Shown piece after piece: positions 36,926-46,155 of a DNA stretch of 52,392 nt (the first letter of the stretch is position 1; each line of letters opens with the position of its first letter). A program made the translations under genes and the position numbers. The notes below the pieces were generated by a model. The model was given only the letters and a program-made list of their open reading frames with translations, was not told the origin of the DNA and searched no databases. The stretch is from Paenibacillus sinensis (GTDB lineage Bacteria; Bacillota; Bacilli; Paenibacillales; Paenibacillaceae): NCBI RefSeq assembly GCF_019904155.1, contig NZ_JAHCMB010000070.1, positions 1 through 52,392 of the forward strand, given 5' to 3'.

Positions 36926-37858
36926 CTATTTGCTGCGAGTTCTGCTGAACAGCCCCACACTGTTCATAAGAAGGCCCAATTTCTTGTTCGCCTGCTCCCT
37001 TGCGGCGTCAGCCCCATCCTGCAAAATACGGTCCAGAACATCCGGTTGACCGATCCATTCTGCATATTTCTGACGGATCGGCTTCAGTTCACGGTTTAAT
37101 TCGTCGAATAACAGCTGCTTTGCCTCTTTGAGATCCGTAGTAACGGCACGAGGATGATCATCTGCCGTAAGGGATCGTAAATCCGTGAGTATGTCAAGGC
37201 TCTCCGCCTCATCGGCGCCACTAATGCTCTGAATTTTTTGGTACAGATCGTCCTCCGAATCCAATAAGGAAATCGTGTTATTGAATGATTTTGACATTTT
37301 CCGGCCATCCAGTCCTCGTACCATATGGTTCAGATCAGGGAAATACGGCCTTGGTACTGTCAGAACTTCTCCATACATGGAGTTGAATCTTTGAGCCAGT
37401 TGGCTGACAAAATCAAGCCCCGTCTCATGATCTCTGCCGGCAAAGACCAGGTCAGCCCCCATCATGAGCGTATCGGCAGCCATTAATACCGGATATATGC
37501 CGCTGAGCATGTCGATATCTTTATTAGCCGTCAGCTTCATTTCAGCATCAAGCTCATCCACCGAAATCAAGGACATTAGGATTAGCGACACCCAGGCCAT
37601 CTCCTGGATCTGAGACTGTCTCCATAGTACGGATTGTTGTACATCCAGTCCGCAGGATAAATAGCAAGCGGTAATGGAGCGAACATGATGGTTCAGCAGC
37701 GCTCCATCCCTTACATGCGGAATCGCATGCAAATCGGCAATCAATTGATAAATCCGGAATTCATCCTGCATTGTTAATAATGGCTTGATCGAGCCGTAGT
37801 AGTTCCCGATATGGGGAAGTCCGGTTGCTCTAATCCCTGTTAATAGAATAGGCTTCAT
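36926..37858 (-). CDS. trpS: Tryptophanyl-tRNA synthetase, divergent form
   Basis: 310 residues, class I synthetase. The two ATP motifs are present: LPHIGNYYGSI (HIGN, residues 16-19) and DGRKMSKSFNN (KMSKS). MGADLVFAGRDHETGLDF resembles the Trp-binding region. It is shorter than the usual 330-residue Bacillus enzyme, and the opening reads TGIRATGLPHIGN instead of the usual TGIQPSGxLHIGN, so it may be a second, divergent TrpRS. No T-box leader is visible upstream. It charges tRNA-Trp in the cytoplasm. Confidence 0.85.
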   Translation of the reverse strand: MKPILLTGIRATGLPHIGNYYGSIKPLLTMQDEFRIYQLIADLHAIPHVRDGALLNHHVRSITACYLSCGLDVQQSVLWRQSQIQEMAWVSLILMSLISVDELDAEMKLTANKDIDMLSGIYPVLMAADTLMMGADLVFAGRDHETGLDFVSQLAQRFNSMYGEVLTVPRPYFPDLNHMVRGLDGRKMSKSFNNTISLLDSEDDLYQKIQSISGADEAESLDILTDLRSLTADDHPRAVTTDLKEAKQLLFDELNRELKPIRQKYAEWIGQPDVLDRILQDGADAAREQANKKLGLLMNSVGLFSRTRSK

Positions 37859-37967
37859 TCGTTATTACAGCTCCCTGCATAAGATTATTGCTTTAGAAAA
37901 ATATGGATTATTATTTCTATCCATATTGAATTGAATGTATATGGATGTCAAGGTGTTTTGGTAAAAA

Positions 37968-38016
37968 AGAGGCCGATTTCTCCCCATCTTGAAAGTCCGG
38001 GTAGAAATCGGTCTCA
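37968..38016 (-). terminator. Terminator of the PP2C-like gene
   Basis: Minus strand GAGACCGATTTCT pairs with AGAAATCGGCCTC (one mismatch), then TTTTTT; 55 bases after the stop. Confidence 0.85.
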
Positions 38017-38070
38017 GTAATCTACAAGAGCGGGACTGCTTGTCCGTGTGGAAGACAATCCTCGTTCAGA

Positions 38071-38931
38071 TTATTCATTCATCCTGCACATGAGTATTCC
38101 GGACTTATCATCGGATTTTTTAAAGCGCGGATACCGGATACATTCCGGATCGCCGTTCTCGGCTTCGATCAGCCATTCGGCATATCGTTCAAGCCCGGTA
38201 TCGGCTATCTGCCTTATCAGCAATTCCCCGGTATTGCGCACCACATCCCCGCTCTCCTCTTCCGGATAATAGAGCCCGTCCGTATGCAGGAGCAGACCTG
38301 TCAGCTGAATACGGTTGATTTTGCCATACTCGATATAATGCTCCGCTTCCGGCCTGCCATTAAGCACCGAGTACCCGTGATCCGTATTCATTTTGGCTTT
38401 ATTTTGCACAATCTGCGGCTTCACCAATTCCCACAATTCATCTTTGGATTTGATCCCCCGACGAATGGCCTGTCTCCAGATTCTCTTCGCTTCCTGATCG
38501 ATATGAGCCACATGGTCCCGTGTTATAGCACGGATACTTCCATCCGCATATGCAGCCATGATCATGCAGTCCCCGGCTTGGACATATTCAATATAATGCT
38601 CCCTGATCCGCACGATGGCGGCGCCCGATGTCCATAGCTGATCCTTCTCGTCCATTTGAATCCCGCTGGCTGTCATCACTTCACCAAGAAGCCGGTTACC
38701 TTCCCGAATCAGGTACTCCAAACTCCGTTCATCCGCAGGGTCAATCTCCTCGAAATAACGCTTCAGCAGTTGGGAAGCCATTCTTCCGCCGGTCTCGCCT
38801 TCGGGTCCACGGAAGGGCACCAGGGAGGTTGCCCCGTCCGCCACCCCGTACAGATGCGCTGCCTTGTGAACAATGAGCGCGTCCTCGTTCCAGACTCCTG
38901 TTCCCTGTACAGATATCGTTTGTACTTCCAT
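38071..38931 (-). CDS. PP2C-family serine/threonine phosphatase-like protein
   Basis: 286 residues. The PP2C pattern is loose but visible: GTGVWNEDALIVHK and LYGVADGATSL (Asp of motif 2), WTSGAAIVRIREHYIEYVQAGDC (GD pair) and a C-terminal LLLHTDGLYYPEE. It is a stand-alone domain with no membrane segment. ATG at 38931 has GGAG ten bases upstream; the frame extends 34 codons further. Isolated between an MFS/M20/DinB group and trpS. Targets unknown. Confidence 0.7.
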   Translation of the reverse strand: MEVQTISVQGTGVWNEDALIVHKAAHLYGVADGATSLVPFRGPEGETGGRMASQLLKRYFEEIDPADERSLEYLIREGNRLLGEVMTASGIQMDEKDQLWTSGAAIVRIREHYIEYVQAGDCMIMAAYADGSIRAITRDHVAHIDQEAKRIWRQAIRRGIKSKDELWELVKPQIVQNKAKMNTDHGYSVLNGRPEAEHYIEYGKINRIQLTGLLLHTDGLYYPEEESGDVVRNTGELLIRQIADTGLERYAEWLIEAENGDPECIRYPRFKKSDDKSGILMCRMNE

Positions 38932-39129
38932 TATGATCGGCTCCTCTCTAGCTGCTCCCTGTTCTTGATTATAAAAGGGATGTACCAGAAAAGAGAACCC
39001 TGAGCTTTCTAATATTCGTCGGACAATCTGCAAACAACCTAAACACGTCCATCCACACCTTAAGTAATCAGGAAAAAGGAGGCATCCTTCCTTCGTTCAG
39101 CGAACCAAATGCGCTTTGCCTGTCCCCTT

Positions 39130-39624
39130 TTACAGCGACTCGATGTCGGTTGAAGCCAGCCGATTGCCGTATGCCTGCTTGATTCGTCCGATCTGGGCAA
39201 GATGCGTGTGCACATGCTTGGTAAATCCGGCGATGATATCGCGAATCCGCACCGTCTCACCCTTGATGTTAATGCCGCTCTTGTCCAGCTCCGTATCGCT
39301 CAGTCTGCCGAACAAAAGGCTGTTATAGCGGAGAAGCGCCTGGAAAGCGTCCAAAATATGAGCTGCGCTGCTCTCATTAGCCCGCTGCCCGGCAACCCAT
39401 TTATCCTGCTCGAACGCCGGAAGCTGAGCCTTGGTGTCTGCCAGAATATCGCGAATCCGGAAGGATACGACGATATTGTGGTCGCTCAGATGGGCAAGCA
39501 CCTCGGTGATACTCCATTTGGCCGGATTTTCCTTCCACTTCAGTTCTTCCTCGCTCAATCCGTCGACGGCCTGAACCAGCTTGCTATGCGTATCCAGATA
39601 GGCTTGAATGTCGATATTGCTCAT
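39130..39624 (-). CDS. DinB-family (four-helix, putative metal-dependent) protein
   Basis: 164 residues. The DinB triad-type histidines are at EVLAHLSDHN (near residues 45-49) and TKHVHTHLAQIGRI near residue 138, matching the usual metal site. The family includes thiol-dependent transferases and DNA-damage-inducible proteins; the reaction here is unknown. It lies 38 bases after the M20 amidohydrolase on the same strand and is probably co-transcribed. Confidence 0.82.
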   Translation of the reverse strand: MSNIDIQAYLDTHSKLVQAVDGLSEEELKWKENPAKWSITEVLAHLSDHNIVVSFRIRDILADTKAQLPAFEQDKWVAGQRANESSAAHILDAFQALLRYNSLLFGRLSDTELDKSGINIKGETVRIRDIIAGFTKHVHTHLAQIGRIKQAYGNRLASTDIESL

Positions 39625-39662
39625 TTATTATTCCTCCCGATCCTGTTTGATTTGTAGTTCAT

Positions 39663-40820
39663 TTAGAAATGCGACAGGGTTCTGAACGCAAGGCTAGCGA
39701 AAAAGTCCGCGGCCAGCGGCAGCGCGCGCTCATCCAGATCAAAGGCCGGATGATGCCACTCCTCTGGTCCCGAGGTCCCAAAGAAAACGAACAGCCCCGG
39801 CGCCTCCTTCTGGTACACAGCAAAATCCTCACTCGCCAGGGACGGTACCGGAACCACGGGCGCCAGTCCCAGACGTTCAGCTTCTTCCCAAGCCAGCTCC
39901 GCCAGGACTCCATCGTTGACGACCGGTGGCGGCCCCACACTGCATTGCACGCTTGCGCTCGTTCCAAGCGCGGCGGCCACGCCGACGGCCACCTGCTCGA
40001 ACCGCTCCAGCACATGGGCGCGAACTCCTTCATCGAAGGTGCGGATCGTGCCTTCCAGCACCGCATATTCCGGGATAACGTTCAACGCCGTCCCGCCGCT
40101 CAGCTTGGTCACACTGACAACGGCACTACCGAGCGCGCTGACATTGCGGCTGACAATCGACTGAGCCGCCGTGATGATATGCGCCGCCGCTACAATCGGA
40201 TCAAGACCAGCCTCGGGAACGGCGGCATGCGAGCCTTTGCCCTTCACTTCAACCTTGAAGCCGTCCGCCGCCGCCATGAGCGGCCCACCTTTGATGCCGA
40301 CGGTGCCGACCGGCAGATCCGGCTTGTTATGCAGCCCCAGCACCGCGCAAACTCCTTCAAACGCGCCGCTCTCGATGATCTCGCGGGCGCCGGCCCCCTT
40401 CTCCTCCGCCGGCTGAAACAGCAGCCGAACGGTGCCCGGCAGTTCGTCCTCTCGCTCCTTCAGCAGAAAGGCGGCGCCGAGAATCGCAGCGGCGTGAAAA
40501 TCATGGCCGCATGCATGCATTTTACCCGGAACGGACGAAGCGAACGGCAGATTCGTCTCCTCCTGTATGGGAAGCGCGTCGATATCCGCCCGCAGCGCGA
40601 TGATCGGTCCGCCGCGCTTGCCCCCGATCTCCGCGACGACTCCTGTTCGCAGCGGTAACGAGGTGATGGCGATGCCAGCTTCCTCCAGCCAGCTCCTGAT
40701 TCTCCTGGTCGTCTCGAATTCCTCGCCCGACAACTCCGGGTAACGGTGCAGCTCCCGGCGGATCGCTGTCAATTGCTCCGCCAGCGCCGCTGCATCCCTT
40801 TGCTCCGTCTTCTTGCTCAT
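39663..40820 (-). CDS. M20-family amidohydrolase (N-acyl-amino acid hydrolase-like)
   Basis: 385 residues. Metal-binding motifs ALRADIDALPIQEE, HACGHDFHAA and AEEKGAGAREII (catalytic Glu-Glu), GLHNKPDLPVGTVG, and PSLASEDFAVYQ with C-terminal FFGTSGPEEWHHPAFD. It removes an acyl or aromatic group from an amino acid (hippurate or N-acetyl type). Cytoplasmic; no signal peptide. Confidence 0.9.
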   Translation of the reverse strand: MSKKTEQRDAAALAEQLTAIRRELHRYPELSGEEFETTRRIRSWLEEAGIAITSLPLRTGVVAEIGGKRGGPIIALRADIDALPIQEETNLPFASSVPGKMHACGHDFHAAAILGAAFLLKEREDELPGTVRLLFQPAEEKGAGAREIIESGAFEGVCAVLGLHNKPDLPVGTVGIKGGPLMAAADGFKVEVKGKGSHAAVPEAGLDPIVAAAHIITAAQSIVSRNVSALGSAVVSVTKLSGGTALNVIPEYAVLEGTIRTFDEGVRAHVLERFEQVAVGVAAALGTSASVQCSVGPPPVVNDGVLAELAWEEAERLGLAPVVPVPSLASEDFAVYQKEAPGLFVFFGTSGPEEWHHPAFDLDERALPLAADFFASLAFRTLSHF

Positions 40821-41013
40821 ACCCTCATCTCCTGGTTTATCTTTTTCGCCTCCACAATTGTCCGAATGTTCAGAATTAGATTATTTCTTTCTATTTATAT
40901 AAATACCTTTTTACCAATTGGTTTTATATGATTTATAGCATATAGTAGAACACATACCGCTATTCCGGCAAGAGCCAACATGCCCCCGTTTTAATATCAG
41001 CCAAGTTTCAGAC

Positions 41014-41050
41014 CAAAAAAACCCGCAAAGATCAAAGGATCCAGGCGGGG
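41014..41050 (-). terminator. Terminator of the 41134-42342 MFS gene
   Basis: Minus strand CCCGC ... GCGGG stem with a GATCCTTTGATC inner hairpin, followed by TTTTTTT. The rest of 40821-41133 is AT-rich with no gene that I can support. Confidence 0.8.
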
Positions 41051-41133
41051 CTACTCCATTATTCTCAACAACAGTTCATGTTCGTTAATCCGTATTACAA
41101 CCGATTCATTGCTTCAAATAATTCTCCTACCCG

Positions 41134-42342
41134 TTATGCTGTCCGGCCGCTCTCGGCCTTCTTTGTTCTCTCAAAAGTAAGCGGGATTAGCAGAAGTGCA
41201 CCGGCAATAATCAAGCCACCGCTCACCACGTACACGGCAAGCAAGGAAAAGGTTTCCTTCATATAGCCGGATATGAGCATGCCAATGACCATCATCCCCA
41301 TAAAGGCAGGCGTGATCGCCCCGGATACCCGGCCAATAAACGCCCCTTCCGTATTCCGCACAATTAGCGTCTGAATTCCGCCTTGAATACAAGGGTAGAA
41401 CAAACCGCTGATCACTAACAGAATGATTGTTATCCCTAAATTGGACGATGCGCCTATTCCAATTGTACAGACTGCGGTGACCAGCAGCCCTATCATAAGC
41501 AGCAGCTGCGGCTTCACCTTTTTGGCTATCCCAATGATTATCATGCCGCCTGCCAGCATTGCTGCCCCGTTGGCCATCACCAGCCATTGCAGGAATTGCT
41601 TGCTGAGCCCCAATTTCTCGATGACGATGAAAATCTGAAGGGGCTGGGTCACGCCAGATGCGAGACCGACAGCAGCGAACGTCATGCTGAGCGTTCTCAG
41701 AGCTTGATTGGAACCGACATACCGCAGTCCGGACATCAGCTCCTTCATGAAGCTCCCTGTTCCACCGGATGCTGCCTCTTCGGCGTCGCGCGGGAGCGAT
41801 GATAATACGATTGAAGACCCAAGGAACAAAATTGCAGTCAAGATCAGGGATACATGAATACCGAATTGTATGAAAATGAATGTTCCGATCATAGGACCCA
41901 GAACCATAAATACAGCAACAAGAGTTTGGGACATCGCCATCACGGCTTGCAATTGTTCCATCGGTACATGCCGCTGGTACAGTTTCATGGCTGAAGGTTG
42001 AGAGAATTGAGAGAGGCTCGCAGATATAAATGATCCGATAAGAAGCGCCATCCATCCGCCATTCATTACAACAAGCAGCACTGCCGCGACGGATAAGGCA
42101 GACAACAGATCGCTCCACACCATTGTACGCTTCGGCCGCCATCGGTCCGCAAAGGTCCCGCCGATAAGCCCAAACAGAAAGATCGGAGCAAATTCCGCAA
42201 CCGAAATCAGGGATACATAGACCGGGCTATTGCTTGTCAAATCGGTAACATACAGAAGGACGGCATAATTACGAATCCAAATGCCCAGCTGCAGAAGGAC
42301 CCGAGAAAAGATAATCGTTCGAACATATCGATTGGAGAACAT
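41134..42342 (-). CDS. MFS transporter (EntS/MFS_3-type exporter)
   Basis: 402 residues, 12 predicted helices. The motif-A-like loop GLIGGTFADRWRPKRTMVWS follows helix 2, typical of the EntS/multidrug branch. Likely proton-driven efflux of a small molecule at the cytoplasmic membrane. The N terminus MFSNRYVRTIIFSRVLLQLG has no signal peptide. A 35-base palindromic site lies 21 bases upstream of the start. Confidence 0.85.
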   Translation of the reverse strand: MFSNRYVRTIIFSRVLLQLGIWIRNYAVLLYVTDLTSNSPVYVSLISVAEFAPIFLFGLIGGTFADRWRPKRTMVWSDLLSALSVAAVLLVVMNGGWMALLIGSFISASLSQFSQPSAMKLYQRHVPMEQLQAVMAMSQTLVAVFMVLGPMIGTFIFIQFGIHVSLILTAILFLGSSIVLSSLPRDAEEAASGGTGSFMKELMSGLRYVGSNQALRTLSMTFAAVGLASGVTQPLQIFIVIEKLGLSKQFLQWLVMANGAAMLAGGMIIIGIAKKVKPQLLLMIGLLVTAVCTIGIGASSNLGITIILLVISGLFYPCIQGGIQTLIVRNTEGAFIGRVSGAITPAFMGMMVIGMLISGYMKETFSLLAVYVVSGGLIIAGALLLIPLTFERTKKAESGRTA

Positions 42343-42362
42343 GTCTTCACCTCACTGATTTT

Positions 42363-42397
42363 AGTGATTTACTAAATTACTAATTTACTAAATCACT
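42363..42397. promoter_or_regulatory. Operator-like repeat upstream of the MFS gene
   Basis: Outer arms AGTGATTTA and TAAATCACT are a perfect inverted repeat; between them TTACTAAA/TTACTAAT/TTACTAAAT repeat directly about every 9-10 bases. Such a site in a transporter promoter suggests a repressor (MarR or TetR type), but no regulator gene is adjacent. Confidence 0.5.
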
Positions 42398-42529
42398 CCG
42401 TGATTTTATCCTGGATTTCTGAATAAGTCAATATGTACATTTCTTGCCTAACCCTCTTCGTGGTGGTTATGATAAGGCTAGATGCGCTGATCCTGTGTAT
42501 GAAATGATCAAATCACTGGAGTGAACCCA

Positions 42530-43201
42530 ATGATCCATATTTTAGTTGTGGAAGATGACCGGCATGCCAGAAGACTGCTTGAAGCCGTGCTGAAACGCGA
42601 GGGATACCAGGTGTCCACCGCTGAAGACGGCGTCCGGGCAATGGATGTGCTCGAACAGCAGCATATCGACCTCATCATCCTTGATATTATGATGCCGAAC
42701 ATGGACGGGTACGAGTTCGCCAAGGAGCTTCGGGATTCCGGCAGCCTGATTCCGATTCTGATGGCTACCGCCAAGCATCTTCCAGAGGATAAGAAGAAAG
42801 GCTTCCGCCTTGGGACCGACGATTATATGACCAAGCCGATTGATACCGAGGAGATGCTGCTCCGGATTCAGGCCCTGCTCCGCCGTTCCCAGATTGCCAG
42901 TGCTCGGAAGCTGGTTGTAGGCAAGTTGGTGCTGGATTACGATGCTTTGACGGTTACGCGCGGCGAGGAGAAGATGACCCTTCCGCAAAAAGAATTCTAC
43001 CTGCTGTACAAGCTGCTGTCCTATCCGGACCGCATCTTCACCCGCATCCAGCTGATGGATGAAATCTGGGGGATGGAAAGTGAAAGCACGGACACTACGG
43101 TCAACGTGCATATCAACCGCCTGCGGAAGCGGTTCGAAGGATATCCCGAGTTCGAGCTGGTGTCCGTCCGCGGTCTCGGATATAAGGCGGTGCGGCATTG
43201 A
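42530..43201 (+). CDS. OmpR-family response regulator
   Basis: 223 residues. Receiver domain: acidic pair EDD near the start, phospho-acceptor Asp in IILDIMMPNMDG, Thr/Ser in LMATAKH, Lys in DYMTKPID. C-terminal winged-helix: LPQKEFYLLYKLLSYPDRIF ... VNVHINRLRKRFEGYP. ATG at 42530 with GGAG eight bases upstream. One-base overlap with the sensor kinase (TGATG). It likely controls the ABC exporter genes that follow. Confidence 0.92.
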   Translation: MIHILVVEDDRHARRLLEAVLKREGYQVSTAEDGVRAMDVLEQQHIDLIILDIMMPNMDGYEFAKELRDSGSLIPILMATAKHLPEDKKKGFRLGTDDYMTKPIDTEEMLLRIQALLRRSQIASARKLVVGKLVLDYDALTVTRGEEKMTLPQKEFYLLYKLLSYPDRIFTRIQLMDEIWGMESESTDTTVNVHINRLRKRFEGYPEFELVSVRGLGYKAVRH

Positions 43202-44262
43202 TGCGCAGACTGGGCGTATGGATCAGAGCAAAAATCACCCTGTCGGTCTTATTTTCACTGATGGTTTTCTTTATTTTCCTCATTACCGTCGTCATTACCG
43301 GCGTACTGTTTTTTCTGGCGCATTTTTTCGGATTGATTAATGATGAGATCGCCAGAGGCGGAATCGTACTGCCTATCATTATTTTGATATCCTGCATTAT
43401 GATCGGGACTACGATATCCGGCTTTGCCAGCCGAAGGATGGTTAAGTCCATCCGCGAATTTATTGAAGCAACCAAGCAGCTGGCGGCCGGCGACTTCTCC
43501 GCGCGTCTGCATTTGAAGAATCCTCCCGAATACCGGATTCTCTCCGAGAACTTTAACCGGATGGCTGAGGAGCTTGGCGGCATCGAGATTTTGCGCACCG
43601 ACTTCGTAAACAATTTCTCCCATGAATTCAAGACGCCCATTGTCTCCATCAAAGGTTTTGCCGAAATCCTGAAATACGATGACCTATCCAGGGAAGAACG
43701 GGACGAATACCTTGATATCGTCATTGAGGAATCCGCCAGACTCGCCTCGCTGGCCTCCAATGTGCTGGAGCTGTCGAAGATTGAGACACAGACGATTCTG
43801 ACGGATAAGCAAATGGTTAACGTCGGAGAGCAAATTCGCCAGTGCGTACTGCTGTTAGCTGCCAAAATAGAGAAGAAACATCTGGACCTCGATCTCCATC
43901 TCCATGATTATTCCCTGTCCGGCAACAAGGAGCTGCTCAATCAGGTCTGGCTTAATCTGCTGGATAATGCGATCAAGTTCACACCTGAGCATGGAACGAT
44001 TACCATTGAGATGAAGCGACCCGCAGGATTGCTGGAAATGGTCTTCCGCAATACTGGAAGCGGGATCGATCCGGAGACCGTCCCCAGAATCTTCGATAAA
44101 TTCTATCAGGCAGACACATCCCATTCGGCGGCGGGCAACGGTCTTGGCCTAACCATTGTGCAGCAAATCGTGAATCTGCATGGCGGGACGATTGTCTGCG
44201 AGAGTGAACCCGACCGCGGAACCGCATTTATCGTCACACTGCCGTCCGAAGCCTCAAAATAA
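43201..44262 (+). CDS. Sensor histidine kinase
   Basis: 353 residues. Two N-terminal membrane helices (ITLSVLFSLMVFFIFLITVV, IVLPIIILISCIMIGTTISG), with only a short stretch (about 20 residues) between, so little extracellular sensor. HAMP region, H-box NNFSHEFKTPIVSIKGFAEI, N-box WLNLLDNAIKFTP, and G-boxes SGIDPETVPRIFDKF and GNGLGLTIVQQIV. Co-transcribed with the regulator. A small intramembrane sensor with a neighbouring ABC exporter often responds to antimicrobial stress. Confidence 0.92.
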   Translation: MRRLGVWIRAKITLSVLFSLMVFFIFLITVVITGVLFFLAHFFGLINDEIARGGIVLPIIILISCIMIGTTISGFASRRMVKSIREFIEATKQLAAGDFSARLHLKNPPEYRILSENFNRMAEELGGIEILRTDFVNNFSHEFKTPIVSIKGFAEILKYDDLSREERDEYLDIVIEESARLASLASNVLELSKIETQTILTDKQMVNVGEQIRQCVLLLAAKIEKKHLDLDLHLHDYSLSGNKELLNQVWLNLLDNAIKFTPEHGTITIEMKRPAGLLEMVFRNTGSGIDPETVPRIFDKFYQADTSHSAAGNGLGLTIVQQIVNLHGGTIVCESEPDRGTAFIVTLPSEASK

Positions 44263-44285
44263 CCCCGGAGACATCTGAATTAAAC

Positions 44286-44333
44286 AGAGCTTTGAAAGAA
44301 CCGCGAGGTTTTTCAAAGCTCTTTTCTTTTTTC
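44286..44333 (+). terminator. Terminator of the two-component operon
   Basis: GAGCTTTGAAA ... TTTCAAAGCTC stem followed by TTTTCTTTTTT. Confidence 0.85.
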
Positions 44334-44340
44334 AGAAAAG

Positions 44341-44400
44341 TTAACGTTCAGTTTATGTTCTTCCGGTACCATACAATCATCATCACACAAAGGAGTCGGA
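44341..44400 (+). promoter_or_regulatory. Promoter region of the ABC exporter pair with direct repeats
   Basis: Directly before the exporter operon, GTTAACGTTCA and GTTTATGTTCT form two similar 10-11 base units in tandem, the usual spacing for OmpR-type regulators. Ribosome site AAAGGAG precedes ATG at 44404. Binding by the adjacent regulator is inferred. Confidence 0.4.
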
Positions 44401-44403
44401 CTT

Positions 44404-46155
44404 ATGGTCAAAATACTTAAATACTTGAACCCGAAGGAATGGGCTCTCTTCGGCGTCAGCATACTCTTCATCGTTGCCCAGGTGTGGCTGGATCTGGAAT
44501 TGCCCGATTATATGAGCGAGATTACCCGGCTTGTTCAGACACCGGGAAGCGAAATGAGCGAAATTATATCCACCGGCGGCTGGATGCTGCTCTGTGCACT
44601 CGGGAGTCTGGCGACCTCGATCGTTGTAGCCGGCATCGCTGCCCGGATCGCGGCCAACTTCTCTTCCCGATTGCGCTCCAAGCTCTTCGATAAAGTGCAA
44701 TCCTTCTCGATGGAGGAAATCAACAGCTTCTCAACAGCCAGCTTGATTACCCGCTCGACCAATGACATTACACAGGTGCAGATGCTGATTGTCATCGGAT
44801 TGCAGCTGCTGGTGAAGGCTCCGATCCTTGCGGTGTGGGCGCTGCTCAAGATTACCGGAAGAAGCTGGCAGTGGTCGCTGACGACTGGCATTGCCGTCGG
44901 TGTGCTCATCCTGATCGTCGGTATTTGCGTCGTGCTCGTTCTGCCGAAGTTCCAGAAGCTGCAGCAGCTGACGGATAACCTGAACCGGGTGTCCCGGGAG
45001 AACCTGACCGGACTGCGCGTTATCCGTGCCTATAATGCGGAAGGCTATCAGGAAGACAAGTTCGGCGAGGCCAACCATGAGCTTACCCGGACGAACCTGT
45101 TCGCGAACAGCGTGCTGGCCGTGCTCATGCCAAGCATCACCATGATTATGAGCGGTCTGAGCCTCGCTATTTATTGGGTAGGCGCGTCATTGATTCAAGC
45201 CGCCGATATGAGTGCCAAAATGGGGCTGTTCTCGGACATGATCGTCTTCTCCTCCTATGCGATCCAGGTCGTTATGGCTTTTATGATGCTGATCATGATC
45301 TTCATTCTAATGCCCCGCGCCCATGTCTCGGCCAAACGGATCAACGAAGTGCTGGATACGAAGCCAAGCCTGTCTAACGGATCGCTGACTGCCTCTCCTT
45401 CCAAGCTTGCCGGCGAGGTTGAATTCAGAAATGTCAGCTTTAAATATCCCGATGCGGAGGATTATGTCCTCAAAGACATCAGCTTTACAGCGAAAAAAGG
45501 CGAAACTGTCGCCTTCATCGGTTCGACCGGCTGCGGCAAAAGCACCGTAGTCAACCTGATCCCCCGCTTCTACGATGCTAGCGAAGGAGAAGTGCTCGTC
45601 GACGGTATCAATGTCAATCAATACGAACAGGGCGCGCTTCGCAACAAGATGGGCTATGTCTCGCAAAAGGCGGTGCTGTTCGGCGGGACGGTGACTTCCA
45701 ACATCGCATTTGGCGATAACGGCAGCGATGTTTCCGTCGAAGTGGTGGACGCGGTGTACACCTCCCAGGCTTCGGATTTCGTCGAGAACATGGAAGGAAG
45801 CTATGACGCGCATATCGCTCAGGGCGGCTCCAATCTGTCCGGCGGCCAGAAGCAGCGGCTGTCCATCGCCCGGGCCATCGCCCGGCGTCCGGAAATTCTG
45901 ATCTTCGACGATTCCTTCTCCGCGCTTGATTACAAGACGGACCGCAAACTGCGCAGCGAGCTGAAGAAGGGCGCCCGCGGAACTACGATGCTGATTGTCG
46001 CCCAGCGGATCGGCACCATTAAGGATGCGGATAAAATCATCGTGCTGGAAGACGGAATCATCGCCGGTATGGGCACACATGAGGAATTGATGAACACCTG
46101 CGGCGTCTATCAGGAGATTGCCTATTCGCAGCTGTCCAAGGAGGAGTTGGCATAA
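44404..46155 (+). CDS. Heterodimeric ABC exporter, subunit with degenerate catalytic site
   Basis: 583 residues: six-helix membrane domain then ATPase. Walker A GSTGCGKST, signature LSGGQKQRLS and Walker B ILIFDDSFSALD: the catalytic Glu is replaced by Asp (DD rather than DE), and the switch residue in LIVAQRIGT is Gln, not His. Its own ATP site is therefore weak, as in one half of BmrCD-type heterodimers. The stop overlaps the next ATG by one base. Probable drug or lipid efflux in the cytoplasmic membrane. Confidence 0.9.
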   Translation: MVKILKYLNPKEWALFGVSILFIVAQVWLDLELPDYMSEITRLVQTPGSEMSEIISTGGWMLLCALGSLATSIVVAGIAARIAANFSSRLRSKLFDKVQSFSMEEINSFSTASLITRSTNDITQVQMLIVIGLQLLVKAPILAVWALLKITGRSWQWSLTTGIAVGVLILIVGICVVLVLPKFQKLQQLTDNLNRVSRENLTGLRVIRAYNAEGYQEDKFGEANHELTRTNLFANSVLAVLMPSITMIMSGLSLAIYWVGASLIQAADMSAKMGLFSDMIVFSSYAIQVVMAFMMLIMIFILMPRAHVSAKRINEVLDTKPSLSNGSLTASPSKLAGEVEFRNVSFKYPDAEDYVLKDISFTAKKGETVAFIGSTGCGKSTVVNLIPRFYDASEGEVLVDGINVNQYEQGALRNKMGYVSQKAVLFGGTVTSNIAFGDNGSDVSVEVVDAVYTSQASDFVENMEGSYDAHIAQGGSNLSGGQKQRLSIARAIARRPEILIFDDSFSALDYKTDRKLRSELKKGARGTTMLIVAQRIGTIKDADKIIVLEDGIIAGMGTHEELMNTCGVYQEIAYSQLSKEELA

